A stretch of DNA of 43,871 nucleotides. It comes from a virus. A program made the translations under genes and the position numbers. The notes under the pieces were generated by a model. It did not search any database, was not told the DNA's origin, and saw only the letters and a program-made list of their open reading frames with translations. The DNA lies in IMG/VR virus record IMGVR_UViG_3300020147_000015, positions 1-43,871 of that record; one strand, 5' to 3'. Below are positions 27,660-35,736 of the stretch, piece by piece (the first letter of the stretch is position 1; every line of letters begins with the position of its first letter).

Positions 27660-29545
27660 GTAAACACCTCGCCTACCTCATAGGTGATTTCCAAGGACAC
27701 AAGTTCCGTATCAAGAGGAATAACCGAGCCAGATGTGATCTGTTGAGCGGGTGCCATGGCATAGGCGCGGGCCCCGGCTGATGTCCTGGTATGCTGAATT
27801 GAAACCTCTTGAGCGCCGCCCCAGACACTTGTTCCCCAGATGCCGACGCCCCATTCCGATCCTCCCGGTAGGTCAGAGGCTGCCGGAGGAGCCGGAAGGG
27901 ACACGATGTAGTCTTCCATCACAGACAGTTGCACATTGACCTGATGCGGACCGCGTGTCGTCGCCCGGATAAGCTTGGCGGTCTTGATCGAGGACGGCGC
28001 GCCCATGTCGTTGAACAGCGGGACATAGGTTGCGGTGAATGTCTCTCCCTGGTCCTGTCCGGTGACATAGGCTTCAATAACCTTGCCATCCTGAGACCCG
28101 AAGAAGAGCCGGCCATTGAAGATTTCCAGGCAAGTCCCACTCCAGTTCGTGAACTTCGCCCATGCTCCTGTCCGGGCGTTGACCACATACATTTCCGGGG
28201 GCTGCTCGTTGACGGTCGGGAGTGCCACAACCACCATCTGGCGCTCAGGCCATACAATGCAGTCCCATTCGGCCGTCCTGAGCGTCACAGCCTCATTCCA
28301 TGCCGTCTCGATCGCATAGGAGACGGCCTTTGCCGAGAGGACAGAGGCGTCCGTCTGGAGAGCCTGTGAGACCGGCACAAGGCCGATATCGGTTGCCGTC
28401 ACCACGTCACCACCGGCCCTGAAGAATGCCTTTGGACCGCGAGGCTTGCCCATCTGGTAGCGGCCGACTTTAACCCAATCTGCCGCCGTCGCCGGGTTCG
28501 TGCCGTCATAGACAGCAATTTCGCCCTCATCCGTGACGAATATGCAGTTATCCTTGAGGCCAATACCGGTATCGAGAGACCACGTGGACCCGAACATCAG
28601 CTTGCCGCCAAGGCTGAACTCGCCACCCATGGGAAGCTTGGTTGCCGCCCCACCGATCGCATCAACCGGCAGATACCAAGCGTTCAGGCTGTCCTTTTCG
28701 AGGAAGAAAAGGCGGTTCTTGTATGCCCAGACATAGGAAAAGTTGCTGGTTGAAATCCCTGTGATGCCAACGAAAAGCTGAACGTCAGCGCCATCAGCAA
28801 CGGCGGCGCCACCTGCTCCGTCTGTCAGGGCCTCTCCGCTCTGGAATGGACCTCCGGTAACATCCCCGAGGATCAGGTGCCCGGTGGCGATGTCTCCCAC
28901 GACCTTGACTATGGTGGCCGTCGCGCCTGACGTTCCGCCCGTGACCGTCTGGCCTGCCGTGAATGCTACGGTTCCGGTGGAGTAGTTCAACCGGTTCACG
29001 TCCTGATCGGTGATCTGATACCAATCCGTACCATCATAGACCTGCATCGGGTCGGAACCGTTCACGATGATGAGGAAGTTGCCACCCGTCGCCGCGAACT
29101 GCTCATCGATCCAATTGCCGCTCGTGGTTCCCTCAATGACTTCAAGACCGGCCGTTGAGAGCTGCCCGAGGTAATCACCCGTATCGGTGATGATGTCGTC
29201 TGAGCTTTCCGTCGAGAGCGTGTAGTTGATCGCGCTGGAAATGGTCGTGATGTCGTAGACGGTCGTATCCGTCGCGCCGAAGAATTTCTTGTTGTTCCCG
29301 AAATTGTAGGTAAACAGGGCTGTTACCGGAAGATCACCGCCGCCCAACGTCGCATAGATTTCCGAGCCACGCCGAACAAAGCCGCCTTCTGCCGTAGGAA
29401 AGATGTTTTCCACCACGACGCCGCCGGCAAGCCCAGGAGGAGGCGCCGCAATGTTCTGGTTCGAAAGCCAGCCGGCAGTGGGGGCCGGAAAGGACCGGAC
29501 TTCAGCAGTGCGGCGCCGAGGGCGGCTCTGGGGGCGATAATACAT
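27656..29545 (-). CDS. Packaged-DNA stabilisation / tail hub protein (P22 gp10-like)
   Basis: 629 residues, almost entirely beta. Start VRSFPAPTAGWLSNQNIA and IFPTAEGGFVRRGSEIYATL; repeated WYQITDQDVN, YVWAYKNRLFFLEKDSLNAW, YVVNARTGAWAKFTNWSGTC and IFNGRLFFGSQDGKVIEAYV motifs recall the propeller-like repeats of P22 gp10-type plugs, which close the portal and bind tail parts. Length is larger than P22 gp10. Lies directly after the head-tail adaptor gene. Confidence 0.68.
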   Translation of the reverse strand: MYYRPQSRPRRRTAEVRSFPAPTAGWLSNQNIAAPPPGLAGGVVVENIFPTAEGGFVRRGSEIYATLGGGDLPVTALFTYNFGNNKKFFGATDTTVYDITTISSAINYTLSTESSDDIITDTGDYLGQLSTAGLEVIEGTTSGNWIDEQFAATGGNFLIIVNGSDPMQVYDGTDWYQITDQDVNRLNYSTGTVAFTAGQTVTGGTSGATATIVKVVGDIATGHLILGDVTGGPFQSGEALTDGAGGAAVADGADVQLFVGITGISTSNFSYVWAYKNRLFFLEKDSLNAWYLPVDAIGGAATKLPMGGEFSLGGKLMFGSTWSLDTGIGLKDNCIFVTDEGEIAVYDGTNPATAADWVKVGRYQMGKPRGPKAFFRAGGDVVTATDIGLVPVSQALQTDASVLSAKAVSYAIETAWNEAVTLRTAEWDCIVWPERQMVVVALPTVNEQPPEMYVVNARTGAWAKFTNWSGTCLEIFNGRLFFGSQDGKVIEAYVTGQDQGETFTATYVPLFNDMGAPSSIKTAKLIRATTRGPHQVNVQLSVMEDYIVSLPAPPAASDLPGGSEWGVGIWGTSVWGGAQEVSIQHTRTSAGARAYAMAPAQQITSGSVIPLDTELVSLEITYEVGEVFT

Positions 29546-29548
29546 CGA

Positions 29549-30253
29549 TCAGCTACCGAGAGGCCAGGGATATGCGAGCTTCGTGCTGAAGCGGTCGCGC
29601 CAGTAATTACCAACGGTGATGATGCGCGCGCCCTTGTCTCTGCCGCTCACCTCATCGAACGCCTTCTGGAAATCAGATTGGGCATTCGTCGCGTCCATGC
29701 CCTCCATTTCGCGCCATTTCCAAATGAGGCCAAGCGTCAGAAGCCGCTCATCGAGAACGAATGTATCGTCGTCCTTCGTGAAAAACTGCTTGGTCGTTCC
29801 GTCTGCAGCGGTAACAATATTCCGGCTGATGTAGACGAATTTCGCTTCCGCCCCGTCATATGGCGCCGGCACAAATCGGAATTCACCTCCAAGGATGGTC
29901 CAGGCGCCCGGAACGATAAGCTGCCAGTCGTAGATCTCGTACTGGAGCCAGTCGCTCGGGTTGATGATGCGCTTGTAGCCCCATGCCCAATTCAGGGCAT
30001 CGTAGAGGTTGGTATCGACCAACATGCGGTCGTAGTCGGATGGCAACGGGAATTCTTTCGTCGTCCCGTCACCCGTGATCAGATAGACCTTGATAAGCGC
30101 CTGCCAGTCCTGAGACTTGGCAATATCCCGCGCAACTTCGTTGGACAGATCCTGCAACTGCAGGGAAAACGTATCCGTCGCTGAAAAGATCGTCGTGGGT
30201 TTCTTGCCAATGAGCCGTATGGCCGCACTTTGGCAGGCGCTTAGGAGGGTCAT
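29549..30253 (-). CDS. Head-tail adaptor (P22 gp4-like / tail tube A type)
   Basis: 234 residues. It starts MTLLSACQSAAIRLIGKKPT and TFSLQLQDLSNEVARDIAK, the helix pattern of head-to-tail adaptors. GDGTTKEFPLPSDYDRMLVD and then DWQLIVPGAWTILGGEFRFV follow. These proteins form the ring below the portal in short-tailed phages. Overlaps the upstream gene by one base. Confidence 0.68.
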   Translation of the reverse strand: MTLLSACQSAAIRLIGKKPTTIFSATDTFSLQLQDLSNEVARDIAKSQDWQALIKVYLITGDGTTKEFPLPSDYDRMLVDTNLYDALNWAWGYKRIINPSDWLQYEIYDWQLIVPGAWTILGGEFRFVPAPYDGAEAKFVYISRNIVTAADGTTKQFFTKDDDTFVLDERLLTLGLIWKWREMEGMDATNAQSDFQKAFDEVSGRDKGARIITVGNYWRDRFSTKLAYPWPLGS

Positions 30254-30972
30254 CAGGCGGCTTCCTTGCTCAGGTCTTCAGCCATCAGCACAAGGGTCGC
30301 ATGGCTTGGATTGCCGCGCGGCTTGCTGCCGGTCTTCTCCGCGATGAACTCCTTCAGCAGTTCGTCTTCCCATGCGTCGAAGGCGCTGGCTGCCGGGGGT
30401 GTCGACGCCCCCTCGACACCCCTCTTCCCAATGCTGGCGACCTGCTGGCGAAGGAGGTCCATTTCATGGCGAAGCTGTTCGTTCTCCGATGCGAGCCGAA
30501 CAACGTCAGCACCACCGCGAGCGGCTTCGAGGAAAGCCGCAGCAGCTTCCTGCAACTGGCGGCCATTCATGCCGAGGTTCTTCAGCGGGATGCCTTCGAG
30601 GCCGGCGAGCTGTTCGACGGTGTAGACTTCGAGCGCGCGAAGCATCCGGCGCTGGGCTTCCGTCAGGAACGGCGCTTCCGCAAGCGGCATGCCACGAACA
30701 ACCGGGGCCTGACCTGCCTTGAAGCGCTTGTATTCGTCTGGATAGCGCATCGCATAGGTGACGATCTGGCCGCGCTCTTTCTTCCATTCGGCGTGAGCAG
30801 GACGAACCAGGGTGCGGTTGCGGTCGGCCGGGAAGCGGATCTTGACCATTTCAACATCCATGAATTGGGGAACGCCGGCCTTCTTGGAGGCTGACGGATC
30901 TTCCTTTGCGTCTGCGTAGAACTCGACAATCGGGCGATCGTCCTTTTTCTGGGGTGCGTAGGGATTGTACAT
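30253..30972 (-). CDS. Virion-associated protein of unknown function
   Basis: 239 residues. N-terminal part MVKIRFPADRNRTLVRPAHA and ETTYAMRYP-like strands; middle TVEQLAGLEGIPLKNLGMN looks like a small helix-hairpin-helix-type motif; then a coiled coil (RLASENEQLRHEMDLLRQQV). A related layout occurs in phage proteins next to the capsid gene, without firm function. A terminator-like hairpin lies just upstream of it. Confidence 0.55.
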   Translation of the reverse strand: MYNPYAPQKKDDRPIVEFYADAKEDPSASKKAGVPQFMDVEMVKIRFPADRNRTLVRPAHAEWKKERGQIVTYAMRYPDEYKRFKAGQAPVVRGMPLAEAPFLTEAQRRMLRALEVYTVEQLAGLEGIPLKNLGMNGRQLQEAAAAFLEAARGGADVVRLASENEQLRHEMDLLRQQVASIGKRGVEGASTPPAASAFDAWEDELLKEFIAEKTGSKPRGNPSHATLVLMAEDLSKEAA

Positions 30973-31000
30973 CTGCGTGTCCTGTCTGAGAGGTTGGGAA

Positions 31001-31028
31001 AGGGAAAAGGGCGCCCCGAAGAGCGCCC
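31001..31028 (-). terminator. Terminator-like hairpin after the decoration gene
   Basis: On the minus strand GGGCGC (31028-31023) pairs with GCGCCC (31014-31009), followed by TTTTCCCT. It could act as a partial terminator that lowers expression of genes downstream of capsid and decoration protein. Confidence 0.6.
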
Positions 31029-31035
31029 CTCAATG

Positions 31036-31344
31036 TCAGAGCGCGACCTTGCGCGCGTGGAAGTAATCGCCCGCGACGACACCCCCGGTCAGATCGGCCG
31101 GGACCGTGTAGGCCGTACCGCCAGCGGTCGCGACCCATGTTCCGTCCGTGAACTGGCAGGCAGCGCCAGCGGCAAGCGTGGCGTTGGACTGCAGGAGGAC
31201 GTAATCGTGACCATCGGAGCCCTTGACGGTGCTGCCGAGGTCGTAGGTCGGGGATGCGGTCGCGCCGCGATTGCTGTCCCAGTAGAAGGGCTGGCCCTTC
31301 TGTTCGAGACCGGGACCGAGCGAGGGAGTGATGCGATAAACCAT
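31036..31344 (-). CDS. Capsid decoration-type protein
   Basis: 102 residues, beta-rich (VYRITPSLGPGLEQKGQPFY, DGHDYVLLQSNATLAAGAAC, TVPADLTGGVVAGDYFHARK). Size, composition and place directly after the major capsid gene suggest a head decoration or stabilising protein. No firm family assignment. Confidence 0.55.
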   Translation of the reverse strand: MVYRITPSLGPGLEQKGQPFYWDSNRGATASPTYDLGSTVKGSDGHDYVLLQSNATLAAGAACQFTDGTWVATAGGTAYTVPADLTGGVVAGDYFHARKVAL

Positions 31345-31356
31345 GTCGGTTTCTCC

Positions 31357-32373
31357 TTATGCCGCCGGGTTGGAGTCGTAGAGACGAACGTGGAAGTTCG
31401 GGTTCGTCATGGTCAGCTCGCCCATCCAACCGACGAACTGCGCGATGGCGTCTTGGTTGATAGGCTTCTGGCCGTCGCCTTCGAACAGCGTGTCGAAGTT
31501 CCGATCCGGGTTGTACCGCATGCGGAAGCTTTCGGTTTCGATGAAGAAGGTCGTGTTGTCGGGCATCTGCGAGCCCTTGCCACCGCCCCAGACGATTTCA
31601 GCACGACCACCGGGGCCGATATACTGAAGGGTGCGGAAGCCGAGGCGGCCGACACCGTTTTCGTTGGTGATGCGCTGGATCGACATGGTTGCCTGGTTGT
31701 AGGCTTCCCAGTGCTGCTTGGAGGCGAAGATGAGATCCGGGGCTCGCTGACCACGGGTATGTTCGCCCATGACCCGATCGTAGATGGCTTTCGCCGTGGT
31801 CGAGTCGAACTGAGTGCCGATGTCCGGGAAGTCGGTCTGGATGTCGTAGGAGCCGGTCTTCCAGATGTCGTGCTGGTTACGGTCGATACCGCCATACACG
31901 TTCGTCGGGGTTTCCGGGATTGCGACATCGAGGCCGCCGATTTCCTTGCCGTTGAAGCCCGAGCCGTCCGAGAACAGCGAGACTTCAAGGCCCTGCGTCA
32001 GGCCAAGCTCGGCTGCGCGGATGTATTCCCGCATGACCGGCAGAACCTGGTTCGGACCTTCGTTGTTGAGGATTTCTTCCATCGTGAGGCTGATCGGAAC
32101 GGCTGCCATCTTCGGGGTGAAGTAGGCATCGTTGAACAACTCGCGAGGTGGGTTGGCGAGGAAGTCATATCCAGCGTACCATTGTATTTCTGGCAGGTCT
32201 ATGAGGAGCGTCTGGCGGATACGCGGGCCGGAGTAGGTTTCCCACAGCCCGCGACGGCGCAGGGCGTCGAACAGCGGGATTGCGTCGGAAACGATGTCTT
32301 GCCATCCGCTGGAACGCTCTTCGAGCGCCATGGACAGCACCTGCTGATAGTTGATATTCGGATTTACAGGCAT
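31357..32373 (-). CDS. Major capsid protein
   Basis: 338 residues. MPVNPNINYQQVLSMALEER, then LLIDLPEIQWYAGYDFLANP and ELFNDAYFTPKMAAVPISL, match a group of podovirus HK97-fold capsid proteins. The segment QRAPDLIFASKQHWEAYNQA followed by IQRITNENGVGRLGFRTLQY is the typical C-terminal A-domain text ('the peptide used to locate an element'). It follows a scaffold gene and precedes a decoration-type gene. Confidence 0.85.
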   Translation of the reverse strand: MPVNPNINYQQVLSMALEERSSGWQDIVSDAIPLFDALRRRGLWETYSGPRIRQTLLIDLPEIQWYAGYDFLANPPRELFNDAYFTPKMAAVPISLTMEEILNNEGPNQVLPVMREYIRAAELGLTQGLEVSLFSDGSGFNGKEIGGLDVAIPETPTNVYGGIDRNQHDIWKTGSYDIQTDFPDIGTQFDSTTAKAIYDRVMGEHTRGQRAPDLIFASKQHWEAYNQATMSIQRITNENGVGRLGFRTLQYIGPGGRAEIVWGGGKGSQMPDNTTFFIETESFRMRYNPDRNFDTLFEGDGQKPINQDAIAQFVGWMGELTMTNPNFHVRLYDSNPAA

Positions 32374-32387
32374 AGCCTTCTCCTAAA

Positions 32388-33620
32388 TCAGGAAGCCTTG
32401 CGGAGTGCCTTTTGCAGGGCTTCATCGATTGATGGGGTCGGTCCCTTCTTCACTGGCGCGAGATCGGCTGCGGAAGGCGGGGAACCGCTGATGGATTTCT
32501 GGCCTGCCGGTTTGAGCGGTCGGGCGTCATTGCCGGTATGAGCGGCTGGTTGCTGCTGAGTTTGTGCCGGTATGAGCGGCGCTGGCTCGGAGGACGGGTT
32601 GAGCCGTTCGGCCAACTCGTATGCCTCCTGAAGTGACGAGGCGCGCTTCGTCTGAAGGAAGAAGGCGATATCGTCGGAAAGCTCTTCGAAGCGTGGGTGG
32701 TCCTTCTGGAACTCACTCACCTGCTGAATAACGGTGTTTTCCTGCTGCTTCTGAATAGTGGTGGTGACGCCGGAAAGCTGCTGCTCTAGCTGAGCGATCT
32801 TGCTTTCGAGGGCCGCGACCTGCGAACTCTGCTGCATTGCCCGCTCTTCGGGCTTCTGGTTCATGACGTGAGAGGCGATTTCAAGCAGCGTGAAGGGAGA
32901 GCCGTCCGGCTTGCGGGGGCCTGATTGCTGCAGCGCCAGTTCGAGGCCGCGAACAGGATCGCGCTGCAATTCAAGGCCGATATTGTTCAGGCGATCGAGC
33001 GTTGCGCGCAGATCGTGCCCATGCTTGCGGGCCTCATCGTCATACTGGCGGAACGTGTCGTACCGCTCATGAGACGCCTTGTATTTCTCGATGCCCTTTT
33101 CGAACTCCTTCTCCATCCGATGCACTTCGGCGCGGACGGATTCGGGAGCGTTGGCCCATTCCTGCTTTGCGCCGTCATGGAAGCGCGCCGGAGGATCAGC
33201 GAAGTTGACGGGCTTCTGCGGGGCCGGCTGCTGGCCCTGTGCGGGCTGCTGTGCCTGAGCCTGCGGGTCGGCTGCCTTGGGCTGGAACTTCCCGTCAGGG
33301 CCTCGCTCCGTCTTGGGCTCGGGCTTGGCTTCCGCCTTGGCCTCTACCTTCGGTGCTTCTGCCTTCTCCTTGGCTGCAACCGCTTCCTTGGCGTCGTTTG
33401 CCTTTGCCTGGGCCTTGGTGAGCGCGTTCTTCAGCGCGTCATCGATCGAGGGCTTGCCCGCTGGCTTGCCTTCTGCCTTCGCGGCTTCTGGCTTGGGAGC
33501 AACGGGCTCCTGTGCGGGGCGACCGCTCACGGGATCGGGAACGTGAACCTGATCTGTGTTGATCTGGACAAAGGACTCGGCAGGCGCAGGCGCGCCGCCG
33601 TCAACGACGGCTTCGGACAT
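32388..33620 (-). CDS. Scaffolding protein
   Basis: 410 residues. The N-terminal 150 residues are low complexity, rich in Ala, Lys, Glu, Pro and Gln. The middle is helical (EVHRMEKEFEKGIEKYKASH, ERYDTFRQYDDEARKHGHDL) with a coiled coil (ALESKIAQLEQQLSGVTTTI). The end is basic. A 14-residue motif PSIDDALKNALTKA (57-70) recurs as PSIDEALQKALRKA at the C-terminus (396-409). Composition, coiled coil and position between portal and capsid identify it as the scaffold that guides procapsid assembly. Confidence 0.8.
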   Translation of the reverse strand: MSEAVVDGGAPAPAESFVQINTDQVHVPDPVSGRPAQEPVAPKPEAAKAEGKPAGKPSIDDALKNALTKAQAKANDAKEAVAAKEKAEAPKVEAKAEAKPEPKTERGPDGKFQPKAADPQAQAQQPAQGQQPAPQKPVNFADPPARFHDGAKQEWANAPESVRAEVHRMEKEFEKGIEKYKASHERYDTFRQYDDEARKHGHDLRATLDRLNNIGLELQRDPVRGLELALQQSGPRKPDGSPFTLLEIASHVMNQKPEERAMQQSSQVAALESKIAQLEQQLSGVTTTIQKQQENTVIQQVSEFQKDHPRFEELSDDIAFFLQTKRASSLQEAYELAERLNPSSEPAPLIPAQTQQQPAAHTGNDARPLKPAGQKSISGSPPSAADLAPVKKGPTPSIDEALQKALRKAS

Positions 33621-33646
33621 GGTGGTTTCCTTCTGAGGGATCGGGT

Positions 33647-34006
33647 TTAGGAGGTGACGCGCTCGCCGCGCTCATAACGAGCAACGGCCTTGTGCAGGGC
33701 GGCGTCTATCCCTGCGGTTTCGATCTTGGGCTGGGGCGGCGTGTAAGGCTTGGTGGCCTCGTTGCCTACCTCGATGTAGCTTTCACCTTGCGGATTGCCC
33801 GAAGGCTTGTAGGTCGCCCTGAGAGCGGCCTTGCTGCTGTAGTACCGGCCATCGGCCATGCTTTGGACCGGCTCAATGCTGTCTGTGATGACGTTCGGAA
33901 CCGGGAGGTCGTCAGAGCGCGCCGAAGATCGGATCGAGACGCATTTCGGCGGCCAGCTTTCCACGTCATGCCAGACCATGCAGATGCGGCAGAGGCGTTG
34001 ACGCAT
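33647..34006 (-). CDS. Small zinc-finger-like virion-module protein
   Basis: 119 residues. The start RLCRICMVWHDVESWPPKC carries Cys-x2-Cys, His and a further Cys, suited to one zinc ion. The middle (SMADGRYYSSKAALRATYKP) is a motif I associate with a conserved phage protein located near scaffold genes. The end IDAALHKAVARYERG resembles the SID-x-AL motif of the scaffold. It may contact scaffold or capsid. Confidence 0.6.
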   Translation of the reverse strand: MRQRLCRICMVWHDVESWPPKCVSIRSSARSDDLPVPNVITDSIEPVQSMADGRYYSSKAALRATYKPSGNPQGESYIEVGNEATKPYTPPQPKIETAGIDAALHKAVARYERGERVTS

Positions 34007-34008
34007 GG

Positions 34009-34233
34009 TTAAGCCTTCAGCGCCGCAACGATATCTGCTGCAGTTGACGAACCTGTGAGGGCCGCAATTGCCGGCTTTGCCTTCACGGCGGCCTCAACGC
34101 CTGCCTGAGTGCCGGTCACGTCGGCCCATGCGACAGTGCCGCCCGTGGCTTCGGAAATCGCGTCTTGAACGACCTTCGCCAGTTCAGGCGACATGCCCTG
34201 CGTAATCATCTTCTGTGCAACGGTGTATGCCAT
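34009..34233 (-). CDS. Small head-fibre-like protein
   Basis: 74 residues: VAQKMITQGMSPELAKVVQD, a central TGTQAGVEAAVKAKP and the end TAADIVAALKA. Ala-rich with a repeated I-A-A-L pattern, resembling the small base domain of phage head fibres. Lies 19 nt after the large fibre-like gene 34252-35733. Confidence 0.45.
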   Translation of the reverse strand: MAYTVAQKMITQGMSPELAKVVQDAISEATGGTVAWADVTGTQAGVEAAVKAKPAIAALTGSSTAADIVAALKA

Positions 34234-34251
34234 GTCAGTCTCCTTTGAGGG

Positions 34252-35733
34252 TTAGAGCAGGCGTTCGATCACAACGCGAACGTCGTATTGCATGGTCGTC
34301 GCGCCGGTTGAGGCATAGTTGCTGGTCAGGTAGCCGATGTTGCTACCCTGCTGCGCCTGGATGACGACAGAGCCGCCAGAGTGCGCACCGATCTGATTGA
34401 TTGCTGCGCTGAGTGAAGCGTTATCCGCAACAGCGGCGCCCGTTGTTGCTTCCGTGTAGCTGACGCTCACTCCCGGAAGAGTTGCCGATGTCGTGGCCGC
34501 TCGCGTCATGACGACATAGGTGGAGACACGATAGGTCCCGCTTGCCGTGACGGCATATGCGGCCGGAGCATTGACATTTGCAGACTGTGCCAATTTGGCA
34601 TCTGAGCCGACCACCCCAATCAGTGTCGCGCCGGCCGCCGTAATGGCTCCAGTCGCCGAGAATGCGCCCGTATGCGTCCAAGCGCCCGAACCGCTGGTGG
34701 TCGCGATGCCGGTGACGCCGCTCCCCTGCCCGCCGTTTACCGAAAAGAAATCGAGGAATGCGTTTCTCGCGTCGTTCGCGAAACGCATCTTCATCCCCTC
34801 ATTGATGAAGAGAATATCCATCGTCCTGTCATTAGCGCCGCGCGCCTGATCATAGAACGACGCTATGGACCAGCTAGACGCGCCGCCAATCGTCACGCCG
34901 CTGTTGGTCGGGCCCGGAAGGTTCGAATTGACCGAGGAACCGAGCGTGCCGGCGACATTGACATTGCTGTTGAATGTCGCAGCGCCAGTAACAGACATCG
35001 CCGAGCCAACCTTTACGAGGCCCGAACCTTTGGCATTGATCTGGAGAGAGACGTTGGCATCGGTAACGCCAAGGGCTTCTATTTTCGGGTCTGAGCTGTT
35101 CGGCGCACCGGACATTTGGACGCTGTTCGATCCAATTCCTGCCGTTACCGTTGTGTTACCCGCAACGGACGCCGAGCTTGAGATTGCTCCGCTAGCCGTA
35201 ATAGCCGCCGTCGTCATTGCTTGGCTGAACGTATGTGCACCCGTCCACGTCGGTGCAATCGTCTGATCGATCGCAGGAGCGGCATCAGAGCGCATGAACG
35301 TGGCAGCCGTGCCGTTCTTCGCCGTCAGACCTGCCGTGACGCTCGGATTGGCGGGAGCTGGGCCATGTCCTGCCACGCGGTCCCAAGCAGCGCCGTCATA
35401 GATCAACCAATCGCCGACGCCATAAGCAACGCTACCGCCTCCGAGATCCTGCGTGCCTGCAACATCAACAATGTGCAGGTCGCCTTGCGTCCCTACGCCA
35501 TTGGCAAGCGTCGGCGTGTTCGTGCTGGCGTTCCAATTGCCCTGATAGGTGACATCGCCAACCGGCATCTGGGCCGTGGAGATCTTGCCCGAGGCATCCA
35601 GACCGGCGACGCCGTTCGGCTGGTCAATCGTGGACTTCTCGACATAAGCGCCGAAATCAATCGTCTGCCCGTTCTGGGTAACGACCGTTACCGGGACGCC
35701 GTTCTTGTCGACAACGGTTACAGGAGTTGCCAT
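34252..35733 (-). CDS. Fibre-like structural protein (head fibre or appendage)
   Basis: 493 residues. Start ATPVTVVDKNGVPVTVVTQN, then TYQGNWNASTNTPTLANGVG and LGGGSVAYGVGDWLIYDGAA, a module found in many phage fibres. A long run of Gly/Ala/Ser/Thr-rich short beta repeats follows (AITASGAISSSASVAGNTTV) and a beta C-terminus. Its position between portal and scaffold rather than among tail genes favours a head fibre. Confidence 0.6.
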   Translation of the reverse strand: MATPVTVVDKNGVPVTVVTQNGQTIDFGAYVEKSTIDQPNGVAGLDASGKISTAQMPVGDVTYQGNWNASTNTPTLANGVGTQGDLHIVDVAGTQDLGGGSVAYGVGDWLIYDGAAWDRVAGHGPAPANPSVTAGLTAKNGTAATFMRSDAAPAIDQTIAPTWTGAHTFSQAMTTAAITASGAISSSASVAGNTTVTAGIGSNSVQMSGAPNSSDPKIEALGVTDANVSLQINAKGSGLVKVGSAMSVTGAATFNSNVNVAGTLGSSVNSNLPGPTNSGVTIGGASSWSIASFYDQARGANDRTMDILFINEGMKMRFANDARNAFLDFFSVNGGQGSGVTGIATTSGSGAWTHTGAFSATGAITAAGATLIGVVGSDAKLAQSANVNAPAAYAVTASGTYRVSTYVVMTRAATTSATLPGVSVSYTEATTGAAVADNASLSAAINQIGAHSGGSVVIQAQQGSNIGYLTSNYASTGATTMQYDVRVVIERLL

Positions 35734-35736
35734 GTC

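Noticed and set aside
30994-32541. Long plus-strand frame opposite the capsid gene
   Set aside because: Antisense shadow of the well-supported capsid and decoration genes.
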